A program made the position numbers and the translations under genes. Below the pieces are notes generated by a model. That model searched no databases, was not told where the DNA came from, and saw only the letters and a list, made by a program, of their open reading frames with translations. From Cochliopodium minus (lineage: Eukaryota > Discosea > Himatismenida > Cochliopodiidae), in contig JAMYWO010000201.1 of NCBI GenBank assembly GCA_024220525.1, forward strand, positions 46,501-74,209: a DNA stretch of 27,709 nt. The letters run 5' to 3'. Shown here piece by piece: positions 1 through 10,674 of this stretch (the stretch's first letter is position 1; the number at the start of each line of letters is the position of its first letter).

Positions 1-2902
1 GTATTAGAAGGAAGAGAAGGATTTAGAGGAGAATTAACATTTTTATTTTCAATAATACTCTTTCTATCATTTTCACTATTGTTATTGTTTTTTTTGTAAT
101 TACTTGCTTCATTATTGTTGTTATTTTCATTTTCATTGTCATTCTCATTGTCATTATTATTGTCATTATTATTGTCATTATTATTATTATTAATGTTATT
201 GTTATTAATATTATTGTTATTAATATTATTATTGTCATTGTTATTATTATTATTAAAATTTGTATTATTTTTAAAGATACTGAGAATATCATTGTTTCCA
301 TTCTCATTCACAATAGTAGGAGTAGGGATAATATTCGTTACTTCTTTATCATTATTAACATTTTCTTTAGAGATGGAGTCATGAGTAGAGTCATGAGTAG
401 AGTCATGAGTAGAGTTATGAGTAGAGTTATGAGTAGAGTCATGAGTAGAGTCATGAGTAGAGAGAGAGGGAGAGAGAGAAAAAGGGTTATGGTGAAGAGA
501 GAGAAGGGAAGTAGGGGAGGGGGAAGCATGGAGAAGAGGAGGAAAGGAGGAGGAGGGGGAAGAAGGGGGAGGGGAGGGAGGAGAGGAAGAGAAGAGGAGA
601 GACTCAATGGAATCAAAGAGAAGGGGGGAGGGAAGAGAAGAAGAAGGAGTAAAATGATACAATGTCACACTGCTTGTTTGAAGTGTTAACAATGATAATG
701 TTCTTGATGAAAAATAATTACTTTTTTCATGTGTGTCCATTTCTTCATCTCTTTCATGTCTCTCTATTTCTTCATGTCTCTCTATCTTTTCATCTCTTTC
801 TATTTCTTCATTTATGTTTATGTCTTCATGTCTCTCCTCTACGCCATGTGTGTTATTTGAAGTATTTGTGTTTTCTTGTTTCTTTTCAAAGGAAGAAGAG
901 GGAAAAGAAGAAGAGGGGAGAGAAGAAGAGGGGAGAGAAGAAGAGGGGAGAGAAGAAGAGGGGAGAGAAGAAGAGGGGAGAGAGGGGAAAGAAGAAGAGT
1001 GGTAAGAGTAAAATTGTTCAGAATGGAAAGAAAAAGAAAGGATATTGGATGAAATAGAAAACTTTGAAATATAATGAAAAGAAAGAGAGGAGGGGGTAGA
1101 GGGAGAGGAGGGGGTAGAGGGGGTAGAGGGAGAGTAGAGGAGATGAAGAACATAAAAAGATTTATCCATAGAGTTGGTGAGAAATAAAAAGAAAGATTCA
1201 GAATCAAGAGACAAATGATTGTAAAGTTCTTTTCCTTCTTCTCTTTGGAGAGAGAGGGAAGAGAGGGGGAGAGGGTGAGAAGGGTCAGTATTCCATATTT
1301 CTAAATCTCGATAACTTTCACTACCAATCATCAAAAACTCATCACTCCCTTCTCTTTTCACATAAAAGACACCTCGTATCGTTTTATATTTACTTTTCAT
1401 TACATAATACGGTTCGTATTGCATTTCCCTTTCCTCTCCTTCTTCCTCTTTCTCTCCTCCTCCTCCTCTTTTCAATGACTCTTCTTCTCCTCCTTCTCTC
1501 TCTCCTTCTTTAGGAAAATATTTCTTTTCATAAAATTCCAAAAAAGAAAAATTCTATTTTTTATTTTTTGTTTTAAAAAATAAAAAACGTTAGTTAATAA
1601 ATTAAATTAAATATAATAAATTAATATGTAATAAATTAAATAATTAAATGCAATAAATTAAAATGTAATAAAATAAATATTAATAAATTAAATATAATAA
1701 ATTAATATGTAATAAATTAAATAATTAAATGTAAATTAAAATGTAATAAATTAAAATATTATAAAAAATTATAAATTTAAAAATAAATAAATGAGAAAAT
1801 AGAAAGAAAATAGTGATAAAAGGAAAAGGAAGGGGGGGATACGTTAAATAAAGGAGAAGAGACGGAAGGAAACTTGCAACTAGCAATTTGAGCAACACCA
1901 TTGGACAAACCAACAGCAATCTTACTTCCATCATGAGAAAAAGAAAAAGAAGAGATGAGAGAAGAAAAGATTATTATTTTAAAACTTTTCTTTGAAAAAG
2001 ATTGAATGTTGATGGGTGCTTCTCTCTTTAAATTTTTTTCTATAATTTCTTCCATCATCTTTTTTAAATTGAAAATGTAAATTTTATCAGAACAACTTGT
2101 AACTACTATTTTCGAATTCAAAGGATGAAACAAAACTTTATTTATCATCTTATTTTCTCCCAATGTTATCTGAAATAGTGGTCTTTCTCTATTCATAAAA
2201 AAAAAAAAAAAGAAAAAATTAAAATATTTTCAAAAATCTTTGTGAATTATTGTATGGAAAGATTTTTAGATAATAGAAAGATTCTGGATAGACTGATATT
2301 ATTATTTTTTGATGTTATAGTGTTATATAAATTTCAATGCGATTGATACTTCAATGTAATATTGATTATATAGGTGTGATGTTTTAATATGGTGTAATAG
2401 ATGATAATATTGATAGGAATAGATTTTAACAATAAAAAAAAGGGGCTTACTCCATCAAATTTAAATCCCATATAGCAAAAGATGATTCAACACCAACAGC
2501 AGCCAAAAGATTTTTGTTAATTTTGGATAAAGTAAAATCAGAGAATTCAGGAATGGAAGACAAGAAAAGTTTTCCTTCATTTTTTCTCCAAATCACTCTG
2601 ATACCTTGTTGTGATTTGATGGTTGCCAAATAACACAAATATAAATCATTCATCATTGTCAAATTGCCACTATAGTAATTTGATTTTGTTTTCATTTTTG
2701 CAATTCTATCTGATTGACAATTATTTGCTTTAGTGATCAAATCAAGATTAATTCTATTTTCTGTGATCAACATTCCAGGTTCTGTATTTTCATTCTATTA
2801 AAATATAATTGAGTATTATAATTGTAATTATTTAATTTTTGAGTAAAATAATTAATGTAATGAAAAGAGTTGAAAGGAACTTACATTTTCTAAGTTTTTC
2901 AT
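1..2902 (-). CDS. EDC4: EDC4/Ge-1-like mRNA-decapping scaffold (3' end beyond window)
   Basis: Exons 2902-2885, 2794-2451, 2188-1843 and 1553 to the window edge give 753 codons in one frame with no stop. EDC4 bridges decapping enzyme Dcp2 and its activators in P-bodies. The assignment rests on the order of segments in the WD40 region that I align from memory: 'YYSGNLTMMNDLYLCYL' then 'GIRVI'; 'FSFSHDGSKIAVGLSNG'; 'DEFLMIGSESYRDLEIWN'; 'FFLFLTNSMDKSFYVLHLL'; then 'HYISKF...NILSFSF'. These match, in the same order, the human EDC4 segments around 'YYYGNL', 'SPDGTVLATASHDG', 'ITGADQNRELKMW' and 'LILSDVQRKVLYVMELL'. The distal part is low complexity: Glu/Gly-rich, 'SLPSS' repeats, 'STHD' repeats and a long Asn-rich tract. 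The first coding exon holds only six codons. The C-terminal part is outside the window. Confidence 0.8.
376..462 (-). repeat. 12-bp coding tandem repeat (Ser-Thr-His-Asp/Asn) in EDC4
   Basis: Seven consecutive 12-bp units, read on the minus strand as ACTCATGACTCT with a few G/A changes, encode STHD or STHN. The unit length is a multiple of three, so copy-number change would not shift the frame. The repeat lies in the low-complexity linker beyond the WD40 region. Confidence 0.85.
898..985 (-). repeat. 15-bp coding tandem repeat (Ser-Leu-Pro-Ser-Ser) in EDC4
   Basis: About five 15-bp units of the type CTCCCCTCTTCTTCT on the minus strand encode SLPSS or SFPSS. They follow the last recognisable WD40 strands and precede a Glu/His-rich stretch. 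Like the STHD array, the unit preserves the reading frame. Confidence 0.85.
1554..1842 (-). repeat. EDC4 intron 3 with an 81-bp tandem duplication
   Basis: This 289-nt intron is nearly pure A/T. A 45-nt segment at 1606-1650 recurs without change at 1687-1731, and the sequence after each copy is also similar, so the intron holds about two copies of an 81-bp unit. The flanking splice sites (gtatcc donor, atag acceptor) restore the EDC4 frame at phase 0. Confidence 0.7.
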
Positions 2903-3141
2903 ATTAATTTTTGAAACGTATTTTTATCTTTTGAACGTATTTTTTTTTTTTTTGATTGAAAACCAAAAAGGAAAACAAATTGGATTCAATCAAAAAAATT
3001 TTGAATTCTCTTGAGGGAATATTTCTTTATGAAAAAATATATTTGATATAAAGAACAAATTTAATCAAAATAAAAACAAATGTATGTGAAAGAAAAAAGA
3101 GATAAGTATCAATTCTTTTTGTAAATTTCCCTTTATTCCTA

Positions 3142-4414
<1,273 letters not shown>

Positions 4415-6292
4415 TTATTCCTAAAAAAGAAAAATGAAATGTAAAAATAAAGGAATGTATTAAGAAAATAAAATGAAATAATAAATAATATTAATAATAA
4501 ATAAAATGAAATTAAAATAAAAAAAAAAGCAAAATAAAGGAAATTACTTCAAAATCACGATTCCAACTCAAAAGAGTGGTATCACCAAGCTCACGAGGTT
4601 TGACGCAATTGATAACAGCAAAAATAAAACCCAAAACAAAACACAAACCACCAACAACGAGGTAAACAATTCCTAAAAAAATGTTTTTACCACCCATCCA
4701 TGATGATGTACTCAACACTACATACTTTCTTCCATTAAAAGATTGAGTAGGAAAGTTGCTGTCAATGGTGAAAGTGTAATTTCCGTTTTGTAAAGAGTTC
4801 GATATTCTTCCCCATAGTTTTTTAAATGTTGACAATCCTGCCAATCTGTTCCACACTGCAAAATGTTCATTTTGAAGTCCTCCTGGCAATGCTGTTATGT
4901 TCATCCCTTTTTTCAATAAACATAACATAAAATAAATTTGTAAAACAACAAAATCAAAATAATTCTTTATTAATCATATTTATTAGTCATATATAAATAA
5001 AAATTAAAATAAAATAATATTTAATGAATAAATAATAAAATAAAATTTGATGGATAAAATAACTAATAAATAAAAATAATAAATTAATAAATTATATAAA
5101 ATTTGATAGTTAAAATGTAAAACAAGAATATTAAATGAATAAAAGAATGTTGTGAAATGATGCGAGGAAGAATGAATAAAAAATAAACAATTGTAAGATT
5201 TAAAGTAGAAAAAAGGAAAGTGAAAAACAAAATACCAGATTGTAAAACAGTTCTTCCGGGACATCCTTTTGGGTCATTACAGTTTTTAAATTTAGATTTC
5301 ACATCAGAGTTCCACGCGATTCCATTATTTGCTATGATCACTTGGTCTGTACCTCTAGACAACACAAATGTATCTTTTTTAAAAAAAAAAGATTAAAGAT
5401 TCAAAATTAAAGAATCAAAAATCATTATTATTAAATTCCAGATAAAAAAAAAAATCATTTTTAAATTCAAATATTAAAATATCCCTCAAAAATTATTATA
5501 ACTGAGTAATATATCAATAAATAGAGTGGAGAGATAAAAGAGTATTATTTCTTATTAGCAATTAGAAATAAAGTTTTTTTTTTTTTTACCATTGAAAAGA
5601 GAATTAGCAATTAAACCACAAGGATAATAAAAGTCTTCAGCATTTTTAGATTTGTTGAAAGAATCAAGGGGAGAACAATCAGAAAGAGAAGAATAAGAAG
5701 TAACTCTTTTTCCTGACAATTGATTATCATTGAGTGATTTCGCATATCTTCTGTGATTTTGGTAGAATCTTGTTAATTTGTAGTACATGTAAATAGGAGG
5801 ATTCATTGTTTTTGGTATTTCGAAATTTACAGAACATGATTTGGTTATATTACAAATATTATCATATCTCTTTGAAACCTCTAACACCTTTTTGTAAATA
5901 TTGATTCGTAAGGTTGAAATTTGAGTGTTAAATTTTTAATTTTATTATTATGAAAAAAGAGAAAATTTCTTACATTATTACTTGTAATAACAAATATTAT
6001 CCCCAATGGAACAAAAATTAAAGCAATAATGAAAAATGTGATGATAACGGGTCTTGGTGTTAAAATTGGTTGACAGGATTTTAATCTTTGTTGTCTAAAT
6101 GGAGTATCTATTTAAAATTAAATAGCAAATATGAAATCAGTGTGGAGGATATGAACTGGAGGAAAATATTTACCTGGAGGTCTCTTTGATTTTCCCTCAA
6201 TTACAATATTATTGTTTTCATTAGCTACTGTGCTTGCAATCTAATTAATTAAAGTAAATTTTCAAGATTAATCCTAAATATGATATTACCAT
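4415..6292 (-). CDS. CDC50: CDC50/LEM3 family P4-ATPase beta subunit
   Basis: Seven coding exons (6292-6290, 6240-6174, 6107-5974, 5887-5590, 5373-5236, 4906-4548, 4420-4415) give 334 residues. CDC50 proteins chaperone P4-ATPase lipid flippases out of the ER and are needed for their activity. Visible landmarks are the N-terminal 'DTPFRQQRLKSCQPILTPRP' before TM1 (about residues 45-67), a Cys-rich lumenal domain with 'GIAWNSDVKSKF', 'FAVWNRLAGLSTFKKLWGRI', a second TM segment near the C-terminus, and the conserved tail 'KPRELGDTTLLSWNR'. Two ends are odd: the ATG is directly followed by an intron, and the last coding exon contributes only GAA TAA. Both are consistent in phase, but transcript data would be needed to confirm them. 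The family call does not depend on them. Confidence 0.93.
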
Positions 6293-6571
6293 CTTTCAAA
6301 ATGAAAATTTCTTTTATTATTTTGAATATTTCGATCTTTAATATGAATAAAGTCCAGTTATCGAAAGTAGAGTACTTGTTCACCTTTTATTTTTATTATT
6401 TTACTGAAAAAAAAATTTAACAAACTGAAAATATATTCAAAGAGGGAATGAAAGAATTATCCTCTCAAATTTTATATCCTCTCCATGAAACATGTTTAAT
6501 AAAATTAATGAAAGGAAAGAATTGATTTTTCAAAAAAAAATTAAGATTGAGAAATAATCAAAAGTAATAGA
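6293..6571. promoter_or_regulatory. Divergent promoter region, CDC50 / RP9-like
   Basis: These 279 bp lie between the start codons of two divergently transcribed genes, so they must contain the start regions of both. The sequence is A/T-rich and shows no motif I can name. The function follows from gene orientation only. Confidence 0.5.
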
Positions 6572-7458
6572 ATGGACACTGATGAAGAACAAAAGAATAC
6601 AAAAAATCATACAATAAAAGATAAGATCAAAAAATTCAAAGAAACTAGAGAAAATGATCAAAATTCAAAGATTAATCTCACAAAAAATTTTGTCACTTCA
6701 AAGGAATTCTCAAATCCATTCTTAAATGAACCAAAGAAAGTATAATTTTGTCAAAATATCTTTAAGAATAGAAAAATATTTTTAAAAAATATTCAACAAA
6801 AACAAAGAATGAAAAGCAAAAGAATGAAATAATCGAAATAAATTCAGAAAATAGGAAGAATGAAAAAATAGAAGAAGAAAAAGAAATTCACAGAAATTTT
6901 GTGATTCAACAAATCACAAAAACAAAAAAACAAAACATTAAAATCCCTTCTTCTTCTAAAAATTCTTTTAAAATGGATTGGCTTCCAAAGGCTCTCATCA
7001 CAGCTCCCTCAAGGGCAGAAAAATTAAAACCTCGCACCTCCCCTTCTTTTCTTTGTTGGTTTTGTAAAAGTAAAGAGCATGATTCTGGTGACCCTTCTTG
7101 TCCTCTTTATTCTTCTATTCTTCTTTCTATTGAAAGTAAAAAAAAAAAAAGAAAATGAAATTACAAATAATCTATTTATCTTTTTTTTTTTATTATTTTT
7201 TTATTTTTAAATCATTTTTTTTTTATTAATTTAATATTTTCATTCAATATTTTTGTTTTTTTAAATTTTTTTTTTTGTTTTTTAGAAGAAAAATCAGACA
7301 AAGATAAAAAGAGGAAGAATGAAAATATCATATACGATGAAGAAAGGAATTTAAAGCTCAAAAAGATTGAAAAACTTAAAAATATAATTCAAAAAAAAGA
7401 AGAAAAATCAAAAAAAAAATCTAAAAAAGAAAAAAAATCAAAGAGAGAAAAAAAATAA
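6572..7458 (+). CDS. RP9: RP9/PAP-1-like zinc-knuckle protein
   Basis: Exons are 6572-6739, then one starting at 6772 or 6808 and ending at 7135, then 7286-7458. They give 234 or 222 residues; human RP9 has 221. RP9 (PAP-1) is a nuclear, splicing-associated protein that binds Pim-1 kinase. The diagnostic part is the knuckle CWFCKSKEHDSGDPSCP, which has the same C-x2-C-x4-H-x6-C spacing as CWRCKRYGHRTGDKECP in human RP9. It is followed, as in RP9, by 'IIYDEERNLKLKKIEKLKNI' and a Lys/Glu-rich tail. The Trp/Pro stretch before the knuckle also resembles RP9. The first intron has two possible acceptors (atag giving 32 nt, caaag giving 68 nt), both in frame. The N-terminal 55 residues are unlike anything I recognise. 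Confidence 0.72.
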
Positions 7459-7520
7459 ATTTTTAAGAACAATAAAACAATAAAACTTTTTATGAATATT
7501 CCAAAATAAAAAAAAAAATA

Positions 7521-7600
7521 AGACACCGTGTCATCGCCGCTTGTGCTAAAATTCTTAAATTGCACACTGAACAGGATAGTAGATTACTATCCTTGTTTAA
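7521..7600 (+). ncRNA. Candidate structured RNA: GC-richer island with two adjacent hairpins
   Basis: In a stretch that is otherwise A/T, about 80 nt are much richer in G and C. One hairpin pairs TGTGC (7542-7546) with GCACA (7562-7566), with AATT/AATT inside. The next pairs GGATAGTA (7574-7581) with TACTATCC (7585-7592) around GAT, extended by AACA/TGTT with one bulged T. A palindrome GACACCGTGTC sits at the 5' edge. The island lies between two same-strand genes and could also be UTR or promoter structure. I do not recognise it as tRNA, U1-U6, 5S, C/D or H/ACA RNA, and the strand is not established. Confidence 0.3.
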
Positions 7601-7673
7601 CAATTCATCAAATTTTAATTAAATATTTGTTTCCAATAAAAATAAAAAAAAATTGATAATTTATTTGGGAAAC

Positions 7674-8179
7674 ATGTTATCAGAAATTGTGAAAGAGCAT
7701 AATTTGAATAGAACGAAATTATTGAACAAAAATGGTATAGAATTAAAGAAATTTTTTAATTTCCAAGTTTAATCTCTTTTAATATAGAGAAATTAAAGAA
7801 AGAATCTATCCAAATGATGGAAAGTTTTACACATGAGCTAATGTAAATAATTTGAATCTTATGAATTTATATAATATCTAATTTTTAAGGGATGGAGTAA
7901 ATGAAGAAGTGGCCGAATCTTTCAATAAACAAAAATTAATAGAAAAAGAAATTAAAGGATTAGAGGAACAATGCACAATATTTTCAAAGAGAACAAATCA
8001 ATGGTTACAACTTGTTGAAACCTTCAATAATTCTTTGAAAGTAAAAAAATATTTTTATATATATATATAATTATTAAACGTTAAAGGAATTGGGTGATGT
8101 TGAAAATTGGTCGAAAACTATTGAAGAAGATATGAAAGAAATTGCAAAATCATTGGAATTTGTACATAGTAATATTTGA
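7674..8179 (+). CDS. BLOC1S1: BLOC-1 complex subunit 1 (BLOS1/GCN5L1)
   Basis: Four exons (7674-7734, 7788-7842, 7890-8040, 8087-8179) give 119 residues ending in TGA. BLOC1S1 is a helical subunit shared by BLOC-1 and BORC, which act in endosome and lysosome trafficking. The N-terminus 'MLSEIVKEHN' matches 'MLSRLLKEHQ' of the human protein, and the C-terminal half is very close: 'TNQWLQLVETFNNSLKELGD' then 'VENWSKTIEEDMKEIAKSLEF', against human 'TGQWIGMVENFNQALKEIGD' and 'VENWARSIELDMRTIATALEY'. The length fits the family (125 in human). Introns are 53, 47 and 46 nt. The alternative AG two bases downstream of the first acceptor would bring an early stop, which fixes the model. The gene converges on the secreted-protein gene, leaving 96 bp between stop codons. 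Confidence 0.95.
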
Positions 8180-8275
8180 TAATTTTCATGGGATTTCAAA
8201 ATTAAATGATGGTTTTTTAATATTTGATAATAAATGGATGTTTAAAAGTAGTATAAAATAGTTTTTATTGTTTTA

Positions 8276-10411
8276 TCAATATGGTTGAGGACAAAATGGA
8301 AGTCCCAATAAAGAACCATCAATAATCGAATCAAGAAAATGATCATATTCTCTGAATTTAGAAGAATTGGTAAAATCATTAAATTGATTAAAAGGAAAGG
8401 GAGTAACAGAAGAAGGGGTGGAACAATGAGGATCCAATTCCTTCCAAATAGAGCAACCACTTTTCAAGAATTGTTCGATTCTATTTAATTTGATGAGGAG
8501 AGGAGATTGGGAACGTTGGATAAAAACTTTTTTGACATTAAAATGATTTTCAACATTTAGAAAAGCAATTATCAATTTCTTGTACAAAGAAACATATTTT
8601 CTACGAAATAGATATCTGGGAAGTAAATCTACGAGAGTTGGAGGATGAGAAGGAAGAGGGTAAGAATAGATGGATCCCCAAGTAGAAACTTGACAAAGAT
8701 CTCCTTCACATGCTTTTCTTTTCCATGTAGCCTCTCCACCAGGCCAGTTACAGTAGTTATCCCATTCTTTGTTTATGCAACAATTTTCCTTTCTCACACA
8801 AGTAGGTGAAGTAACCAATTCTCCTTTATTGTTGAATGTTCCCCCAACACATTTTCTTCTGCTACAATCTTCCCATTCTCCTTTTCCTTCCCCCCTCAAG
8901 GAGGTCATTCCATTTTTGTTTTTATTACCCTCTCCTTCTTCTTCTCCTCCTTCCATAAGTTTTGCATAAAGATGAGAGTTGCAATCATTATCGTTACAAC
9001 AATGAAGTGTTGTGAGATTGGTTGTTGATTTGTGGCACCATCCTCCCAAACATACTCCCTTAGAACAAAGAGAAGTTGTTAAATAGGAACAGTCAAAATC
9101 TGTGTAACATCTTCTTTCTCCTTTGTTTCCTTTGTTTCCTTTGTGTCCCTTGTGTCCTTTGTGTCCTTTGTGACCTTTATGTCCCTTATCACCTTTATCT
9201 CCTCCCTTGTAACCTTTGTGACCCTTGTGTCCTTTATCACCTTTGTCACCTCCCTTGTAACCTTTATGTCCCTTGTGTCCTTTGTGTCCTTTATCACCTT
9301 TATCTCCTCCCTTGTAACCTTTATGACCCTTGTGTCCTTTGTGCTCTCCATAACCTCCATGATCACCATAACCATCATCATTTCCATCATCATAATCTCC
9401 ATTATTATCCCCATAATCTCCGTGATTTCCGTATCCTCCTTGATTTCCTTGACCATGATCACTATAGTCCCCATTATCACCATAACCTCCGTGATTTCCG
9501 TATCCTCCATGACTTCCGTGACCATTACCTCCATGATTACCATAATCCCCTTCACCATGACCTCCGTGATTTCCGTATCCTCCATGATTTCCGTGACCAT
9601 TACCTCCATGATTTCCATAGTCCCCTGCTCCATAACCTCCATGATTTCCTTGTCCTTGATGTTCTCTATCATCTTCATTATCGTACCTGTCTCCTTTGTT
9701 TCCATGATTTCCATTTCCTTGTTGTCCATGATCTCCTTGATGTTCTCTATCATCTCCTTTGTTAGAATGTTGAGATTGTTTTTTCTTTTTTTCTTTTTCT
9801 TCTTTTTCAATTTGCAATTGTTTCTCCTCTTCCTCTTTTTCTTCTTTTTCTTTTTTTAATTTTTGTTGTAAGAGTTTTTCTTTTTCTTCTCTCTCCTTTT
9901 CTTTTTGTTCTTTCAATAATCTTTGTTTTTCTAATTTTTCTATTTCTTCTTTTTCTTTCTTTTCTCTTTCTAATTTTAGTTTTTTCTCTTTTTCTTCTCT
10001 TTCTTTCTCTTCTTTCTCTTTTTCTTCTTTTTCTTTTTGTTCTTTCAATAATCTTTCTTTTTCCAATTTTTCTTTGAGTTCTTTTTCTTTTTGTTCTTTT
10101 TCTTTTTGGAGTTTCTCTTTTTGTTCATTTTCTTTTCTTTCTTTTTCTTTTTGCTTTGCTATTTCAATTGCTTTAAATTTGTTTCTAGAATCATCTTCAT
10201 CATCATCCTCATCTTCATCATAATCATTTATATCGGTATTTCTTGCATTGAATGGTCTTATATCCTTCACTTGCGAAGATAATTTTAGCTCGCTATCAAA
10301 ATCAATTTCTTCAAATATATTTGATCTCTTCTTCATTACTGGATCAACATCACCATTTGCAAAAATCAATGTTGATAGAAACAATATCAAGAGTACTGTT
10401 AATAACCTCAT
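8276..10411 (-). CDS. Secreted modular protein: coiled coil, GHK-repeat and Cys-rich domains
   Basis: This is a single 711-residue ORF with no intron. It starts with a clear signal peptide (MRLLTVLLILFLSTLIFA, then NGD). Next come an acidic patch (about 60-73), a Lys/Glu-rich predicted coiled coil (about 80-210), a Gly/His/Asn/Asp-rich repeat region (about 215-355), a GHK/GYK/GDK repeat region (about 355-430) and a Cys-rich part (about 432-573) with paired-cysteine patterns such as 'CYTDFDC' and 'HCCNDNDC'. The last about 140 residues have few cysteines and resemble nothing I know. A secreted or wall/matrix protein is the natural inference; the His density suggests metal binding. I cannot assign a family. 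The lack of introns contrasts with all complete neighbours. Confidence 0.85.
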   Translation of the reverse strand: MRLLTVLLILFLSTLIFANGDVDPVMKKRSNIFEEIDFDSELKLSSQVKDIRPFNARNTDINDYDEDEDDDEDDSRNKFKAIEIAKQKEKERKENEQKEKLQKEKEQKEKELKEKLEKERLLKEQKEKEEKEKEEKEREEKEKKLKLEREKKEKEEIEKLEKQRLLKEQKEKEREEKEKLLQQKLKKEKEEKEEEEKQLQIEKEEKEKKKKQSQHSNKGDDREHQGDHGQQGNGNHGNKGDRYDNEDDREHQGQGNHGGYGAGDYGNHGGNGHGNHGGYGNHGGHGEGDYGNHGGNGHGSHGGYGNHGGYGDNGDYSDHGQGNQGGYGNHGDYGDNNGDYDDGNDDGYGDHGGYGEHKGHKGHKGYKGGDKGDKGHKGHKGHKGYKGGDKGDKGHKGHKGYKGGDKGDKGHKGHKGHKGHKGHKGNKGNKGERRCYTDFDCSYLTTSLCSKGVCLGGWCHKSTTNLTTLHCCNDNDCNSHLYAKLMEGGEEEGEGNKNKNGMTSLRGEGKGEWEDCSRRKCVGGTFNNKGELVTSPTCVRKENCCINKEWDNYCNWPGGEATWKRKACEGDLCQVSTWGSIYSYPLPSHPPTLVDLLPRYLFRRKYVSLYKKLIIAFLNVENHFNVKKVFIQRSQSPLLIKLNRIEQFLKSGCSIWKELDPHCSTPSSVTPFPFNQFNDFTNSSKFREYDHFLDSIIDGSLLGLPFCPQPY
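9115..9350 (-). repeat. Gly-His-Lys tandem repeat region
   Basis: The minus strand encodes a chain of Gly-His-Lys, Gly-Tyr-Lys and Gly-Asp-Lys triplets. I count 12 GHK units, arranged around three copies of GYKGGDKGDK. The DNA is a 9-bp-periodic repeat (AAGGGACAC type), which explains long open frames on both strands here. Upstream, a related Gly/Asn/His/Tyr repeat runs to about 9770. Confidence 0.9.
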
Positions 10412-10674
10412 TTTTTTTTTATAATTAATTTTTCTCTCACAGTAAATGCACTTGTATGAAAAAAATTTTTTTTTTTATTTTTTTTTTTTTTTTATCTTTC
10501 ATTCTTTTTTTGACACAATATAAAATATTTAAATATTTTCCCTTATAATTTTAAAAAACTATCATTGAAAAAGAATTAATTATTTAACTTTCTAATTTTA
10601 GTTTTAAAAAATTTTTTTTTTTGAGAAATAGGATGTGTTTATTTTTTATATACAAAAATGATTTATTTTTATTT
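10412..10674. other. Intergenic region with long T/A homopolymers
   Basis: These 263 bp lie upstream of the secreted-protein gene and downstream of the Zn2Cys6 factor gene, both on the minus strand. They contain several T runs of 9-15 bases. No gene or motif is recognisable. Confidence 0.5.

Noticed and set aside
1-1207. Several 90-130 codon frames on both strands over the left end
   Set aside because: They are shadows of the low-complexity EDC4 exon. The EDC4 frame continues without a stop from 1553 to the edge and matches the family in order.
7521-7600. tRNA or U6 snRNA at the GC-richer island
   Set aside because: There is no TTCGANNC-like T-loop or acceptor stem, and apart from a short 'CTAAAATT' the sequence does not follow U6.
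9076-9859. Long plus-strand and second minus-strand frames of 229-243 codons over the GHK region
   Set aside because: They are produced by the 9-bp-periodic repeat, which stays open in several frames. Only the 711-codon frame has a signal peptide, varied composition and flanking unique sequence.
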